Under the pieces are notes generated by a model. It was not told where the DNA came from, did no database searches, and worked only from the letters and a program-made list of their open reading frames with translations. Position numbers and translations under genes: made by a program. A stretch of 64,000 bases of DNA, taken from contig CAKRJP010000001.1 in the NCBI GenBank assembly GCA_934351835.1, forward strand, positions 186,001 through 250,000. Direction: 5' to 3'. Of this stretch, positions 35,501 to 43,681 are shown piece after piece (the stretch's first letter is position 1; each line of letters starts with the position of its first letter). The stretch is from an uncultured Lachnospiraceae bacterium. Its GTDB lineage: Bacteria > Bacillota > Clostridia > Lachnospirales > Lachnospiraceae.

Positions 35501-35813
35501 AGAGAGCTTTCGGTTAGACATTGAAGAGTTGGAAAAAGAAAATGATCCATGTAGAATTGAGTATTACTTAAATACCCGGTTCATGAATCTTAAAGACAAC
35601 AAAGAAGAAGAGGCAGAATGCTGTTGTGGATATGGTCAGTTCCGGGGTGGAGAAGATACGAAGGAATACGAAGAATTATTAGCAAGGAATAAGGAAATCC
35701 AACGCAAAGAAGATATCGTATTTGTACTGGGAGAACTGGAAAAATTCTACAGTGTCCATAAGCCAGAACTGGTAAATGCAGTAGCATCAGAGAAAGCAAA
35801 ATATATGAAATAG
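35490..35813 (+). CDS. Small acidic uncharacterised protein, last gene of the DUF4037 operon
   Basis: The product has 107 residues, is rich in Glu and has a cluster CCCGYG in the middle (within EAECCCGYGQF). The flanks are helical. No domain is recognised. GGAG lies a few bases before the ATG at 35490; an in-frame ATG six codons earlier is less well placed. It overlaps the DUF4125 gene, so it belongs to the same transcript. The triple Cys could bind a metal, but this is a guess. Confidence 0.6.
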   Translation: MLDRESFRLDIEELEKENDPCRIEYYLNTRFMNLKDNKEEEAECCCGYGQFRGGEDTKEYEELLARNKEIQRKEDIVFVLGELEKFYSVHKPELVNAVASEKAKYMK

Positions 35814-35873
35814 ATTGTTTATAATAAGTAGTATAGTAATAAGTTACCCTTATTTAAAGTTTATATTAAGAAG

Positions 35874-35917
35874 AAAATTCCCGGCGAATGAGGTGTCCTC
35901 AAAATGCCGGGAATTTT
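35874..35917. terminator. Bidirectional terminator between the DUF4037 operon and aroA
   Basis: AAAATTCCCGGC at 35874-35885 pairs with GCCGGGAATTTT at 35906-35917, with an inner GAGG/CCTC stem. A-rich and T-rich flanks on both sides suit termination of both convergent transcripts. Confidence 0.8.
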
Positions 35918-35923
35918 CATTAT

Positions 35924-37225
35924 CTACCGAAGCGATTCCAGATTCGCAAAGAACGCCGGATAAGATACATCGACGCACTGGCTGTCTAAAATCTCTGTTG
36001 TACCTTCTGCCACAAGACCTGCAATGGAAAATGCCATGGCAATACGGTGGTCTAAGTAGCTATTGATCTTTGCACCCTTTAATGTGGTGCCGCCTTTGAT
36101 GATCATTCCATCATCGGCAGGGGTGATGTCCACACCCATATTTTTCAGACCTTCCGTAACCGTGTCGATGCGGTTGGTCTCTTTTACCTTTAATTCGGCT
36201 GCGTCTTTGATGATCGTGGTCCCGTCAGCGCAGGCTGCCATTACGGCGATCATCGGAATCTCATCAATCAGTGTCGGGATGATATCTCCCTCCACGACAG
36301 TGCCCTTTAAGTTGCTGCTTCTTACCAGAATATCGGCTCTTGGCTCACCACCCTGGATGGAAGTATTGACCAGAGTGATATCAGCTCCCATGGCTTCGCA
36401 TACTTTCAGGAAACCGGCTCTGGTGAAGTTGGTTCCCACATTTTTGACCAGAACTTCAGAATTAGGAACTAACAGTCCGGCAGCGATAAAGTAGGCAGCG
36501 GAAGAGATATCGCCCGGTACTTCAATCTGCTGACCGTATAATTCTTCGCAAGGTGCGATGCAGGCAGTTGCCTGTCCGTCCGGGTGGAGAATAGAAGTCA
36601 CAGAAGCACCGAATCCCTGCAGCATCAACTCAGTGTGATTGCGGGAAAGTGCCGGTTCTGTAACGGAAGTCTCTCCGTCAGCGGCATACATTCCGGCAAG
36701 CAGTACGGCCGATTTTACCTGTGCAGAAGCCACCGGAGACTGGTATTTAATGCTGTGAAGCTGTCCCGGTTCGATCTTTAACGGTGCGCAGTTATTCCCA
36801 TTGATACTGGTGATCCTGGCGCCCATGCTGTTTAACGGGGTCATGATGCGCCCCATGGGTCTGGAATTTAAAGAGTTATCACCGGAAAGAACAGATGTAA
36901 AATCCTGACCGGATAAAATACCGGAGATTAGTCTGGTAGTAGTACCGCTGTTGCCCACATTTAAAGTCTCAGACGGAGTCTTTAATCCCCGGAGCCCATT
37001 TCCTCTTACCAGGATACGTTTGTCTTTCTTCTCAATCTCGATTCCCATTTTGCGGAAGCAGTCAATGGTAGACAGACAGTCGGCACCTTCCAGGAAATGT
37101 GTGGCTTCCGTTGTGCCCTGTGCGATAGAACCGAACATGATGGAACGGTGGGAGATGGATTTATCTCCCGGGATGTCTACTTCTCCGTGTAAATTAGTAA
37201 CTGGTGTGATCTGTTTAACGCTCAT
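35924..37225 (-). CDS. aroA: 3-phosphoshikimate 1-carboxyvinyltransferase
   Basis: The product has 433 residues. EPSP synthase joins shikimate-3-phosphate and PEP. GDKSISHRSIMFGSIAQG, NVGNSGTTTRLISG, LSRNHTELMLQGFG, EVPGDISSAAYFIAAG and the C-terminal LDHRIAMAF are family blocks. The start at 37225 overlaps tyrA by 11 bases; the usual MSVKQITPV beginning supports it over an ATG 20 codons upstream. tyrA and aroA form a two-gene aromatic amino acid operon. Confidence 0.95.
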   Translation of the reverse strand: MSVKQITPVTNLHGEVDIPGDKSISHRSIMFGSIAQGTTEATHFLEGADCLSTIDCFRKMGIEIEKKDKRILVRGNGLRGLKTPSETLNVGNSGTTTRLISGILSGQDFTSVLSGDNSLNSRPMGRIMTPLNSMGARITSINGNNCAPLKIEPGQLHSIKYQSPVASAQVKSAVLLAGMYAADGETSVTEPALSRNHTELMLQGFGASVTSILHPDGQATACIAPCEELYGQQIEVPGDISSAAYFIAAGLLVPNSEVLVKNVGTNFTRAGFLKVCEAMGADITLVNTSIQGGEPRADILVRSSNLKGTVVEGDIIPTLIDEIPMIAVMAACADGTTIIKDAAELKVKETNRIDTVTEGLKNMGVDITPADDGMIIKGGTTLKGAKINSYLDHRIAMAFSIAGLVAEGTTEILDSQCVDVSYPAFFANLESLR

Positions 37226-38309
37226 ATACAATATACCTGAATTTCTGCAGTAATTCGGAAGCTCTCTTGGAAGAGTCTTCATCATAGAATTCTATACGCA
37301 GAACCCCTTCTTCAAATTCTCTGTTGTGTACGATACCGATATTCTTGATACTGATACCGTTGGATGCCAGAATCGTGGCGATGGCTGCGATTCCACCGGC
37401 CTCGTCGATGATGTCGCAGTAGATGGCAAATACTTTTTTAATCGGACCGGAAGAAGATCCCGGAATGGAATTCCGGTAATTTCTGGATGTATCAAACATA
37501 TGATAGATTCCTGATTCATCTTCTGTATCAATCAGTTCTTTTGCATCTTTTAATGTCTCGATGTATTCGCCGAGAATACGGGAGACATAATCTTTATTTT
37601 TCAGAAGAATATGCTGCCACATGGTCGGTGAGGAGGAAGCGATACGGGTAATATCTTTAAATCCTCCGGCGGCAAGATTCTTCATCAGTTCTTCTTTCGT
37701 GTCGGTGTCCTTGACGAAATTCACCAGTGTGGAAGCGATGATATGCGGCAGATGGCTGATGGTGCCTGTTACATAGTCATGTTCGCTGTAGTCTAAGATC
37801 ACCGGGATTGCCTTTAAGTCGGCGACAAATTTCTCATAGCGGTCAACCTTTTCTTTAGGGACCTTGTCGGTCGGTGTTAATATATAGTAGGCATTCTCAA
37901 TCAGCATGGCCTTTGAATTGGCGAATCCGCTTTTTTCAGAGCCCGCCATAGGGTGTCCGCCGATAAAAAATTCCTCAAGCCCAAGTGCCTCTACTTCTTT
38001 GTGAATACTGGTCTTGACACTTCCCACATCCGTTAAGATACAGTCCCCTTCGAGGTACTTCTGTACCTGTGAAAGATAAGCCGTGTTAAATGCAACCGGA
38101 GCACACAGGAAGATATAATCACAGTGATAGAAATTATCATCGATCGTTGTAGCTGCCACATCGATGATGGAATCCTGTGTGGCCAGTGCAAGTGTTTCTT
38201 TACTTTTATCGAAAGCGACAATCTCGTAATCTGGGTAATACTGACGGATAGCCCTTGCAATAGATCCGCCGATAAGTCCCAGTCCGATAAAGCCGATTTT
38301 ATGTTTCAT
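37215..38309 (-). CDS. tyrA: Prephenate dehydrogenase with C-terminal ACT domain
   Basis: The product has 364 residues. The Rossmann motif IGFIGLGLIGGSIARAI begins the chain, and GGHPMAGSEKSG is the prephenate dehydrogenase signature. Residues about 295-364 form an ACT regulatory domain (IYCDIIDEAGGIAAIATILASNG in overlapping form), which usually senses tyrosine. AAAAGGAGG lies upstream of the start. aroA overlaps its 3' end. Confidence 0.94.
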   Translation of the reverse strand: MKHKIGFIGLGLIGGSIARAIRQYYPDYEIVAFDKSKETLALATQDSIIDVAATTIDDNFYHCDYIFLCAPVAFNTAYLSQVQKYLEGDCILTDVGSVKTSIHKEVEALGLEEFFIGGHPMAGSEKSGFANSKAMLIENAYYILTPTDKVPKEKVDRYEKFVADLKAIPVILDYSEHDYVTGTISHLPHIIASTLVNFVKDTDTKEELMKNLAAGGFKDITRIASSSPTMWQHILLKNKDYVSRILGEYIETLKDAKELIDTEDESGIYHMFDTSRNYRNSIPGSSSGPIKKVFAIYCDIIDEAGGIAAIATILASNGISIKNIGIVHNREFEEGVLRIEFYDEDSSKRASELLQKFRYIVYER

Positions 38310-38501
38310 TGAATAGAATCCTCCTTTTCATACTCCATAGCATGTTTCATTTTAAATGGTAACAAAAAGAATGTCAATACTACGTTACTTTAAAGTGGAA
38401 AAGCAAACCGGATTACAAAGAAAATACTTATTGATAATTGTTTGTAAATAAGGCTTCTGTCAGAAAAAACATAAATTAATTGTAAAAGATGCATAAAAGA
38501 G

Positions 38502-38530
38502 TTGTAATGCAACTGATTTTTTAGTACAAT
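38502..38530 (+). promoter_or_regulatory. Promoter of the EF-G-2-type gene
   Basis: TTGTAA at 38502-38507 and TACAAT at 38525-38530 are 17 bases apart. The ribosome site AAGGAGG follows near 38555. Confidence 0.6.
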
Positions 38531-38570
38531 ATTCACATGAGTATTTTAGCGGATAAGGAGGCTGGAATTT

Positions 38571-40646
38571 ATGAAAGTTTACAGAACGGATGAGATCAGA
38601 AATGTGGTGTTGTTAGGACATGGCGGAAGCGGAAAGACCAGTTTGGTCGAGGCTATGTCCTACGTATCGGGAGCAACCAATCGTATGGGTAAGATTACAG
38701 ATGGCAATACCATCAGTGATTTTGATAAAGAAGAGCAGAAGCGTAAGTTCTCTTTAAGTACTACATTAGTACCGATCGAATGGGAGAAAGCGAAGATCAA
38801 TATCCTTGATACACCAGGATATTTTGATTTCGTAGGAGAAGTAGAAGAGGCAGTCAGTGCAGCGGACGCAGCAGTTATCGTTGTATCTGGTAAGGCCGGC
38901 GTAGAAGTTGGTACAGAGAAGGCATGGGAATTATGTGATAAGTATAATCTGCCGCGTATGATCTACGTTACAGAGATGGATGTGGATGATGCAAGTTTTC
39001 GTCAGGTAGTTGAAGATCTGACGGAGAAGTATGGTAAGGTGATCGCGCCTCATTTCATGCCGATCAGAGAGAATGAGAAGTTAGTAGGTTACGTTAATAT
39101 TATCAAGAACGCAGCCAGAAGATATACAGGCGTCGGACAGAGAGAAGAGTGTGAGATCCCTGATTACAGTATTGAGAACCTGGAGAAATATCGTGAGAAA
39201 CTGTTAGAAGCAGTTGCTGAGATCAGTGATGAATACATGGAGCGTTATTTTGAAGGCGATGAGTTCTCAGTAGAAGAGATCCGTGCAGCAATGCGTACAG
39301 AGGTTATGAACGGAAGTATTGTACCGGTTGCTATGGGATCCAACATTGAAGCACAGGGTGTTGCGAACTTATTATCTGATATCGTAAGATTCTTCCCAAG
39401 TCCTGACTGGAGAGAATGTGTGGGAATCAACCGTAAGACGAATGAGATTTACGAAGCTAACTACGATTTCGCGAAAGCAAAATCAGCATATGTATTTAAG
39501 ACAATGGTAGATCCGTTTATCGGAAAATATTCCTTTATCAAAGTTTGCTCCGGTGTATTAAAAGGAGAAGATACCTTATTTAATACAACATCAGAAGTGG
39601 ATGAGAAACTTGGCAAGATCTATACAATGGTAGGTAACAAACCGGTAGAAGTCAGTGAATTATTTGCAGGCGATATCGGGGCAATCGCAAAACTTGGAAA
39701 TACCAGAACAGGTGATACCTTATCCGCAAAGAATACACCGGTTCTGTATGGAAAGACAGAATATTCCAAGCCTTATACATATATGAAGTATGTAACGAAG
39801 AACAAAGGAGACGAGGATAAAGTTTCTCAGGCACTTCAGAAGATGATGGCAGAAGATGTAACACTGAAGGCTGTAAATGACAGTGAGAACCGTCAGTCGC
39901 TGATTTATGGTATGGGCGATCAGCATCTGGAAGTTGTTGTAAGCAAGCTGTTAGAACGTTATAAATGTGAAGTTACACTGGAGACACCAAAGGTTGCATT
40001 TAGAGAGACGATCAAGAAGAATTCTGATGTAGATACCAAGTACAAGAAACAGTCCGGTGGTCATGGTCAGTATGGACATGTTAAGATGAAATTTGAACCA
40101 TCTGGTGATCTGGAGACCCCTTATGTATTTGAAGAATGTGTAGTAGGTGGAGCAGTTCCTAAGAACTACTTCCCGGCAGTTGAAAAAGGTCTGCAGGAAT
40201 CTGTAGTGAAAGGACCTCTTGCCGGATATCCGGTAGTAGGTGTGAAAGCTACCTTATATGATGGATCTTATCATCCGGTAGATTCTTCGGAGATGGCCTT
40301 TAAGACAGCTACGATCCAGGCCTTCAAGAAAGGATTTATGGATGCTGCACCGGTATTGTTAGAGCCAATTGCATCTGTAAAGGTTCTGGTTCCTGATGAC
40401 TATACAGGAGACGTTATGGGTGATCTGAATAAGAGACGCGGCCGTGTACTAGGTATGAATCCGGTATCCAGTGGATATCAGGAGATCATCGCAGATGTAC
40501 CGATGACAGGTATGTTTGGATATTGCACAACCCTTCGTTCTATGACTGGTGGACGTGGAACTTACTCTTATGAATTTGCGCGTTATGAACAGGCTCCTTC
40601 AGATGTACAGGAAGCTGAGATCGCAAAACGTGCAGCAGAAGAATAA
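38571..40646 (+). CDS. EF-G-2-type translation-factor-like GTPase
   Basis: The product has 691 residues with the full EF-G domain order. G1 is GHGGSGKTS at 16-24. G3 is D80-TPGYFDF, with Tyr84 where canonical EF-G has the catalytic His, as in EF-G-2 proteins. G4 reads T134-E-M-D instead of NKMD, an unusual change at the guanine-specificity site. Domains III-V follow (GMGDQHLEVVVSKLLERYKCE, SGGHGQYGHVKMKFEP, GPLAGYPVVGVKATLYDGSYH). It is probably a paralogue beside the housekeeping fusA, acting on the ribosome in an unknown way. It stands as a single gene with its own promoter and terminator. Confidence 0.85.
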   Translation: MKVYRTDEIRNVVLLGHGGSGKTSLVEAMSYVSGATNRMGKITDGNTISDFDKEEQKRKFSLSTTLVPIEWEKAKINILDTPGYFDFVGEVEEAVSAADAAVIVVSGKAGVEVGTEKAWELCDKYNLPRMIYVTEMDVDDASFRQVVEDLTEKYGKVIAPHFMPIRENEKLVGYVNIIKNAARRYTGVGQREECEIPDYSIENLEKYREKLLEAVAEISDEYMERYFEGDEFSVEEIRAAMRTEVMNGSIVPVAMGSNIEAQGVANLLSDIVRFFPSPDWRECVGINRKTNEIYEANYDFAKAKSAYVFKTMVDPFIGKYSFIKVCSGVLKGEDTLFNTTSEVDEKLGKIYTMVGNKPVEVSELFAGDIGAIAKLGNTRTGDTLSAKNTPVLYGKTEYSKPYTYMKYVTKNKGDEDKVSQALQKMMAEDVTLKAVNDSENRQSLIYGMGDQHLEVVVSKLLERYKCEVTLETPKVAFRETIKKNSDVDTKYKKQSGGHGQYGHVKMKFEPSGDLETPYVFEECVVGGAVPKNYFPAVEKGLQESVVKGPLAGYPVVGVKATLYDGSYHPVDSSEMAFKTATIQAFKKGFMDAAPVLLEPIASVKVLVPDDYTGDVMGDLNKRRGRVLGMNPVSSGYQEIIADVPMTGMFGYCTTLRSMTGGRGTYSYEFARYEQAPSDVQEAEIAKRAAEE

Positions 40647-40691
40647 TATTTCATGTAAAGAATTGGTTAAGTTTATAAAATAAGTAGAAAA

Positions 40692-40715
40692 AGAGCCTTG
40701 AAAAGGGCTTTTTTT
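40692..40715 (+). terminator. Terminator after the EF-G-2-type gene
   Basis: AGCCTT pairs with AAGGGCT (one bulge) and is followed by seven Ts. Confidence 0.65.
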
Positions 40716-40807
40716 CTTAGGAGAGAAGTGCTATAATCTCTTTGCTGTATGACAATGAAAAAAATAGGTAAAAATAAGAGATGATATAGTTATAGGAGCT
40801 TGAGAAA

Positions 40808-42166
40808 ATGAAGATTGTTATAATTGGAGATGGTAAGGTTGGTCATAAGCTGACCGCACAACTGTCGGAAGAAGATTATGATATCGTATTGATTGACCAG
40901 AATGAAGATAAATTACAGAATGCGGTTAATCAGATGGACATTATCTGTATTCAGGGAAACGGAGCGGATGTAGAGATTCAGAAACAGGCAGATGTGCCAA
41001 ATGCAGACATGGTGATCGCATGTACATCTTCAGATGAATTGAATCTGTTATCCTGCCTTTTTGCAAAGAGACTGGGAGCTGGTCACACAATTGCAAGAGT
41101 TCGAAATCCTGTGTATTACAGACAGATTGATTTATTAAAGGAAGATCTGCATCTTAGTATGGCAATCAATCCGGAACTTACAGCCGCGGATGAGATTGCG
41201 AGGGTTCTATTGTTCCCGGAAGCAAGTAAAGTAGAGACCTTTATGAAGGGACGTGTAGAGCTGATTGAGTATGTGATCCGTGATAATAATTTCTTAGATG
41301 GAATGTCACTGGCAGAGCTTTATCAGAATTATCAGATTAAGATGTTGGTATGTGCAGTAAAACGTGGAAGTGAAGTATTTATCCCAGATGGTAATTTCGT
41401 TCTGCAAAAAGGAGATAAACTACATATTGCGGCATCCAGAGACAACCTCAGAATCTTCTTCAAGAAGATGGGACAGAAACTTTCCAGAGTGAAGAAAGTG
41501 CTGATCTGTGGAGGCGGACATGTTTGTTATTATCTGGCAAACCGCCTGATACAGGCAAAGATGCAGGTAAAGATCATTGAGATCAACAGAAAACGCTGTG
41601 AGGAATTATGTGAGCTTTTGCCTGAAGCAACGATCATTAACGGGGATGCTTCTGATCAGAGCTTATTGTTAGAAGAAGGAATCCATGATGCAGATGCATT
41701 GATCAGTCTGACAGGTATGGACGAGGAGAATATTATTATTTCGTTATTTGCAGGTGCACAGGGTGTGAATAAGATTGTGGCGAAGGTAAATGAAGATAAC
41801 AGAGCACGTATGGTGGAAGGTATGGGAATTGATAGCATTGTTTCAGCCAAAACTGCTACCGCAGATACGATTCTTCGTTATGTCAGAGCCAGAAAGAACT
41901 CATTTAGCAGTGTCAATGTAGAGACGATGTATCGTCTGCTTGGCGGTCAGGTGGAAGCACTGGAATTTATCATTAAGAAGCAGAGTGAATTTGTAGGAGT
42001 TCCATTAAAAGATCTGAAACTGAAAGCAAATAATCTGATCGCATGTATCGGACGAAGAAGAAAAATAATTATCCCTAACGGTGATACGCATCTGGAAGTC
42101 GGAGACAGTGTCATCATCGTAACTAAGTGTCGTTCGGTGAATAATTTCAAGGATATACTGAAGTAG
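40808..42166 (+). CDS. trkA: Trk potassium uptake system regulatory subunit
   Basis: The product has 452 residues and two RCK halves, each with a nucleotide-binding motif (IIGDGKVGHKLTAQL at the start and VLICGGGHVCYYLAN in the middle) and a following RCK-C domain. TrkA binds NAD/NADH and ATP and gates TrkH at the membrane. ATAGGAGC is the ribosome site. trkH starts 12 bases downstream. Confidence 0.95.
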   Translation: MKIVIIGDGKVGHKLTAQLSEEDYDIVLIDQNEDKLQNAVNQMDIICIQGNGADVEIQKQADVPNADMVIACTSSDELNLLSCLFAKRLGAGHTIARVRNPVYYRQIDLLKEDLHLSMAINPELTAADEIARVLLFPEASKVETFMKGRVELIEYVIRDNNFLDGMSLAELYQNYQIKMLVCAVKRGSEVFIPDGNFVLQKGDKLHIAASRDNLRIFFKKMGQKLSRVKKVLICGGGHVCYYLANRLIQAKMQVKIIEINRKRCEELCELLPEATIINGDASDQSLLLEEGIHDADALISLTGMDEENIIISLFAGAQGVNKIVAKVNEDNRARMVEGMGIDSIVSAKTATADTILRYVRARKNSFSSVNVETMYRLLGGQVEALEFIIKKQSEFVGVPLKDLKLKANNLIACIGRRRKIIIPNGDTHLEVGDSVIIVTKCRSVNNFKDILK

Positions 42167-42178
42167 GGGATAAAAGTT

Positions 42179-43624
42179 ATGAATAAGAAAATGATAAAAT
42201 ATATATTAGGTAAGATGTTGGGAGTCGAAGCATTGTTGTTACTTCTTCCGGCAATCGTATCCTGTATATATAAAGAATCTACAGGAGTGGATTTCCTGAT
42301 TACGGCAGTGATATTGTTGATGATATATTTAATATTTGGAATAAAAAAGCCGAAAGATTTTACCATATATGGAAAAGAAGGAATGATTATCGTTGCATGT
42401 GCATGGTTGATGTGGTCATTCTTTGGAGCAATTCCATTTGTACTTTCCGGAAGTATTCCGAATTTTGTGGATGCATTTTTTGAGACAATATCCGGATTTA
42501 CTACTACTGGCTCAACGATTCTTACAGATATAGAATCTTTGCCAAAGGGAATGTTGTTCTGGAGAAGTTTTACTCACTGGATCGGTGGTATGGGTGTACT
42601 GGTATTTGTTATGGTGCTCACAGCACTGGATAAGAATAATTCCATGTATCTGATGCGAGCAGAAGTACCGGGGCCGGATAAGGATAAACTGATGCCGAAA
42701 GCGACGACAACCGCAAGAATTTTGTATGCGATGTATCTGCTTTTGACAGTGATCGAAGTGACATGCCTGCTGTTTGGAGGAATGAATCTTTATGATAGCC
42801 TGATCCATGCATTTGGAACGGCAGGAACCGGAGGTTTCTCTAATTATGGTGCGAGTGTCGGATATTTTAACAGTGCATACATTGATGGCGTTATTACGGT
42901 ATTTATGATCTTGTTCGGTATCAATTTCAGTTTATTTTATTTCCTGATGATCGGAGAAGTGAAAGCTGTATGGAAAAATGAAGAACTCAGGACATATCTG
43001 GGAATTATTTTTGGTTCCACGCTGATTATTACACTTAATATCAGCGGACAGTATACCAGCATTGTAAAGGCTTTCCGTTATGCAGTTTTCCAGGTGGCTT
43101 CAATTATTACAACGACAGGTTACGCTACAGCAGATTATAATAACTGGCCGATGCTGTCGCAGTGTATTTTGCTGATGCTGATGGTAGTAGGAGCCTGTGC
43201 ATCTTCGACGGGTGGTGGTATTAAGGTTTCACGTCTTATCATGATCGGTAAATGTATTAAGAGGGAGATCATGAGGCTGGCACATCCTAAAAATGTCAGT
43301 ATTATCAAGGTCAACGGGAAAAAGGTAAATGAAGAAGGCGTTCGGACTTTATCAATTTATGTGATGGCATATGCAGGGGTGCTGGTGTTATCGGTATTAC
43401 TTGTGGCAATTGATAACAAAGATTTCGCAACAACATTCAGTTCCGTACTGACATGTATCGGAAATGTAGGACCGGGAATTTCCGAGGTTGGCCCATCTGG
43501 TAATTTTTCGGCATTTTCGCCATTATCGAAACTGGTATTAAGTTTTGATATGCTTGCCGGAAGACTGGAACTGTTCCCGATGCTGATGTTATTTACGTTC
43601 AGTGCATGGAGACGTAAATTTTAG
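42179..43624 (+). CDS. trkH: Trk potassium uptake channel subunit
   Basis: The product has 481 residues and is polytopic. Selectivity-filter-like segments are visible: ETISGFTTTGSTI, HAFGTAGTGGFSNYG, ASIITTTGYATADY and CIGNVGPGISEVG. It forms the K+ path and works with TrkA encoded just upstream. A membrane protein of unknown function follows 57 bases downstream and may share the transcript. Confidence 0.95.
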   Translation: MNKKMIKYILGKMLGVEALLLLLPAIVSCIYKESTGVDFLITAVILLMIYLIFGIKKPKDFTIYGKEGMIIVACAWLMWSFFGAIPFVLSGSIPNFVDAFFETISGFTTTGSTILTDIESLPKGMLFWRSFTHWIGGMGVLVFVMVLTALDKNNSMYLMRAEVPGPDKDKLMPKATTTARILYAMYLLLTVIEVTCLLFGGMNLYDSLIHAFGTAGTGGFSNYGASVGYFNSAYIDGVITVFMILFGINFSLFYFLMIGEVKAVWKNEELRTYLGIIFGSTLIITLNISGQYTSIVKAFRYAVFQVASIITTTGYATADYNNWPMLSQCILLMLMVVGACASSTGGGIKVSRLIMIGKCIKREIMRLAHPKNVSIIKVNGKKVNEEGVRTLSIYVMAYAGVLVLSVLLVAIDNKDFATTFSSVLTCIGNVGPGISEVGPSGNFSAFSPLSKLVLSFDMLAGRLELFPMLMLFTFSAWRRKF

Positions 43625-43681
43625 AATTGTTTCCATAAGAATGAATCTAATAACAGATCTGGAAAAAGAAAAGGAGAGGTT

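Noticed and set aside
38389..38398. Palindrome ACTTTAAAGT between tyrA and the EF-G-2-type gene as a repressor site
   Set aside because: It is a short AT-rich palindrome that can occur by chance; no second copy or linked regulator was seen.
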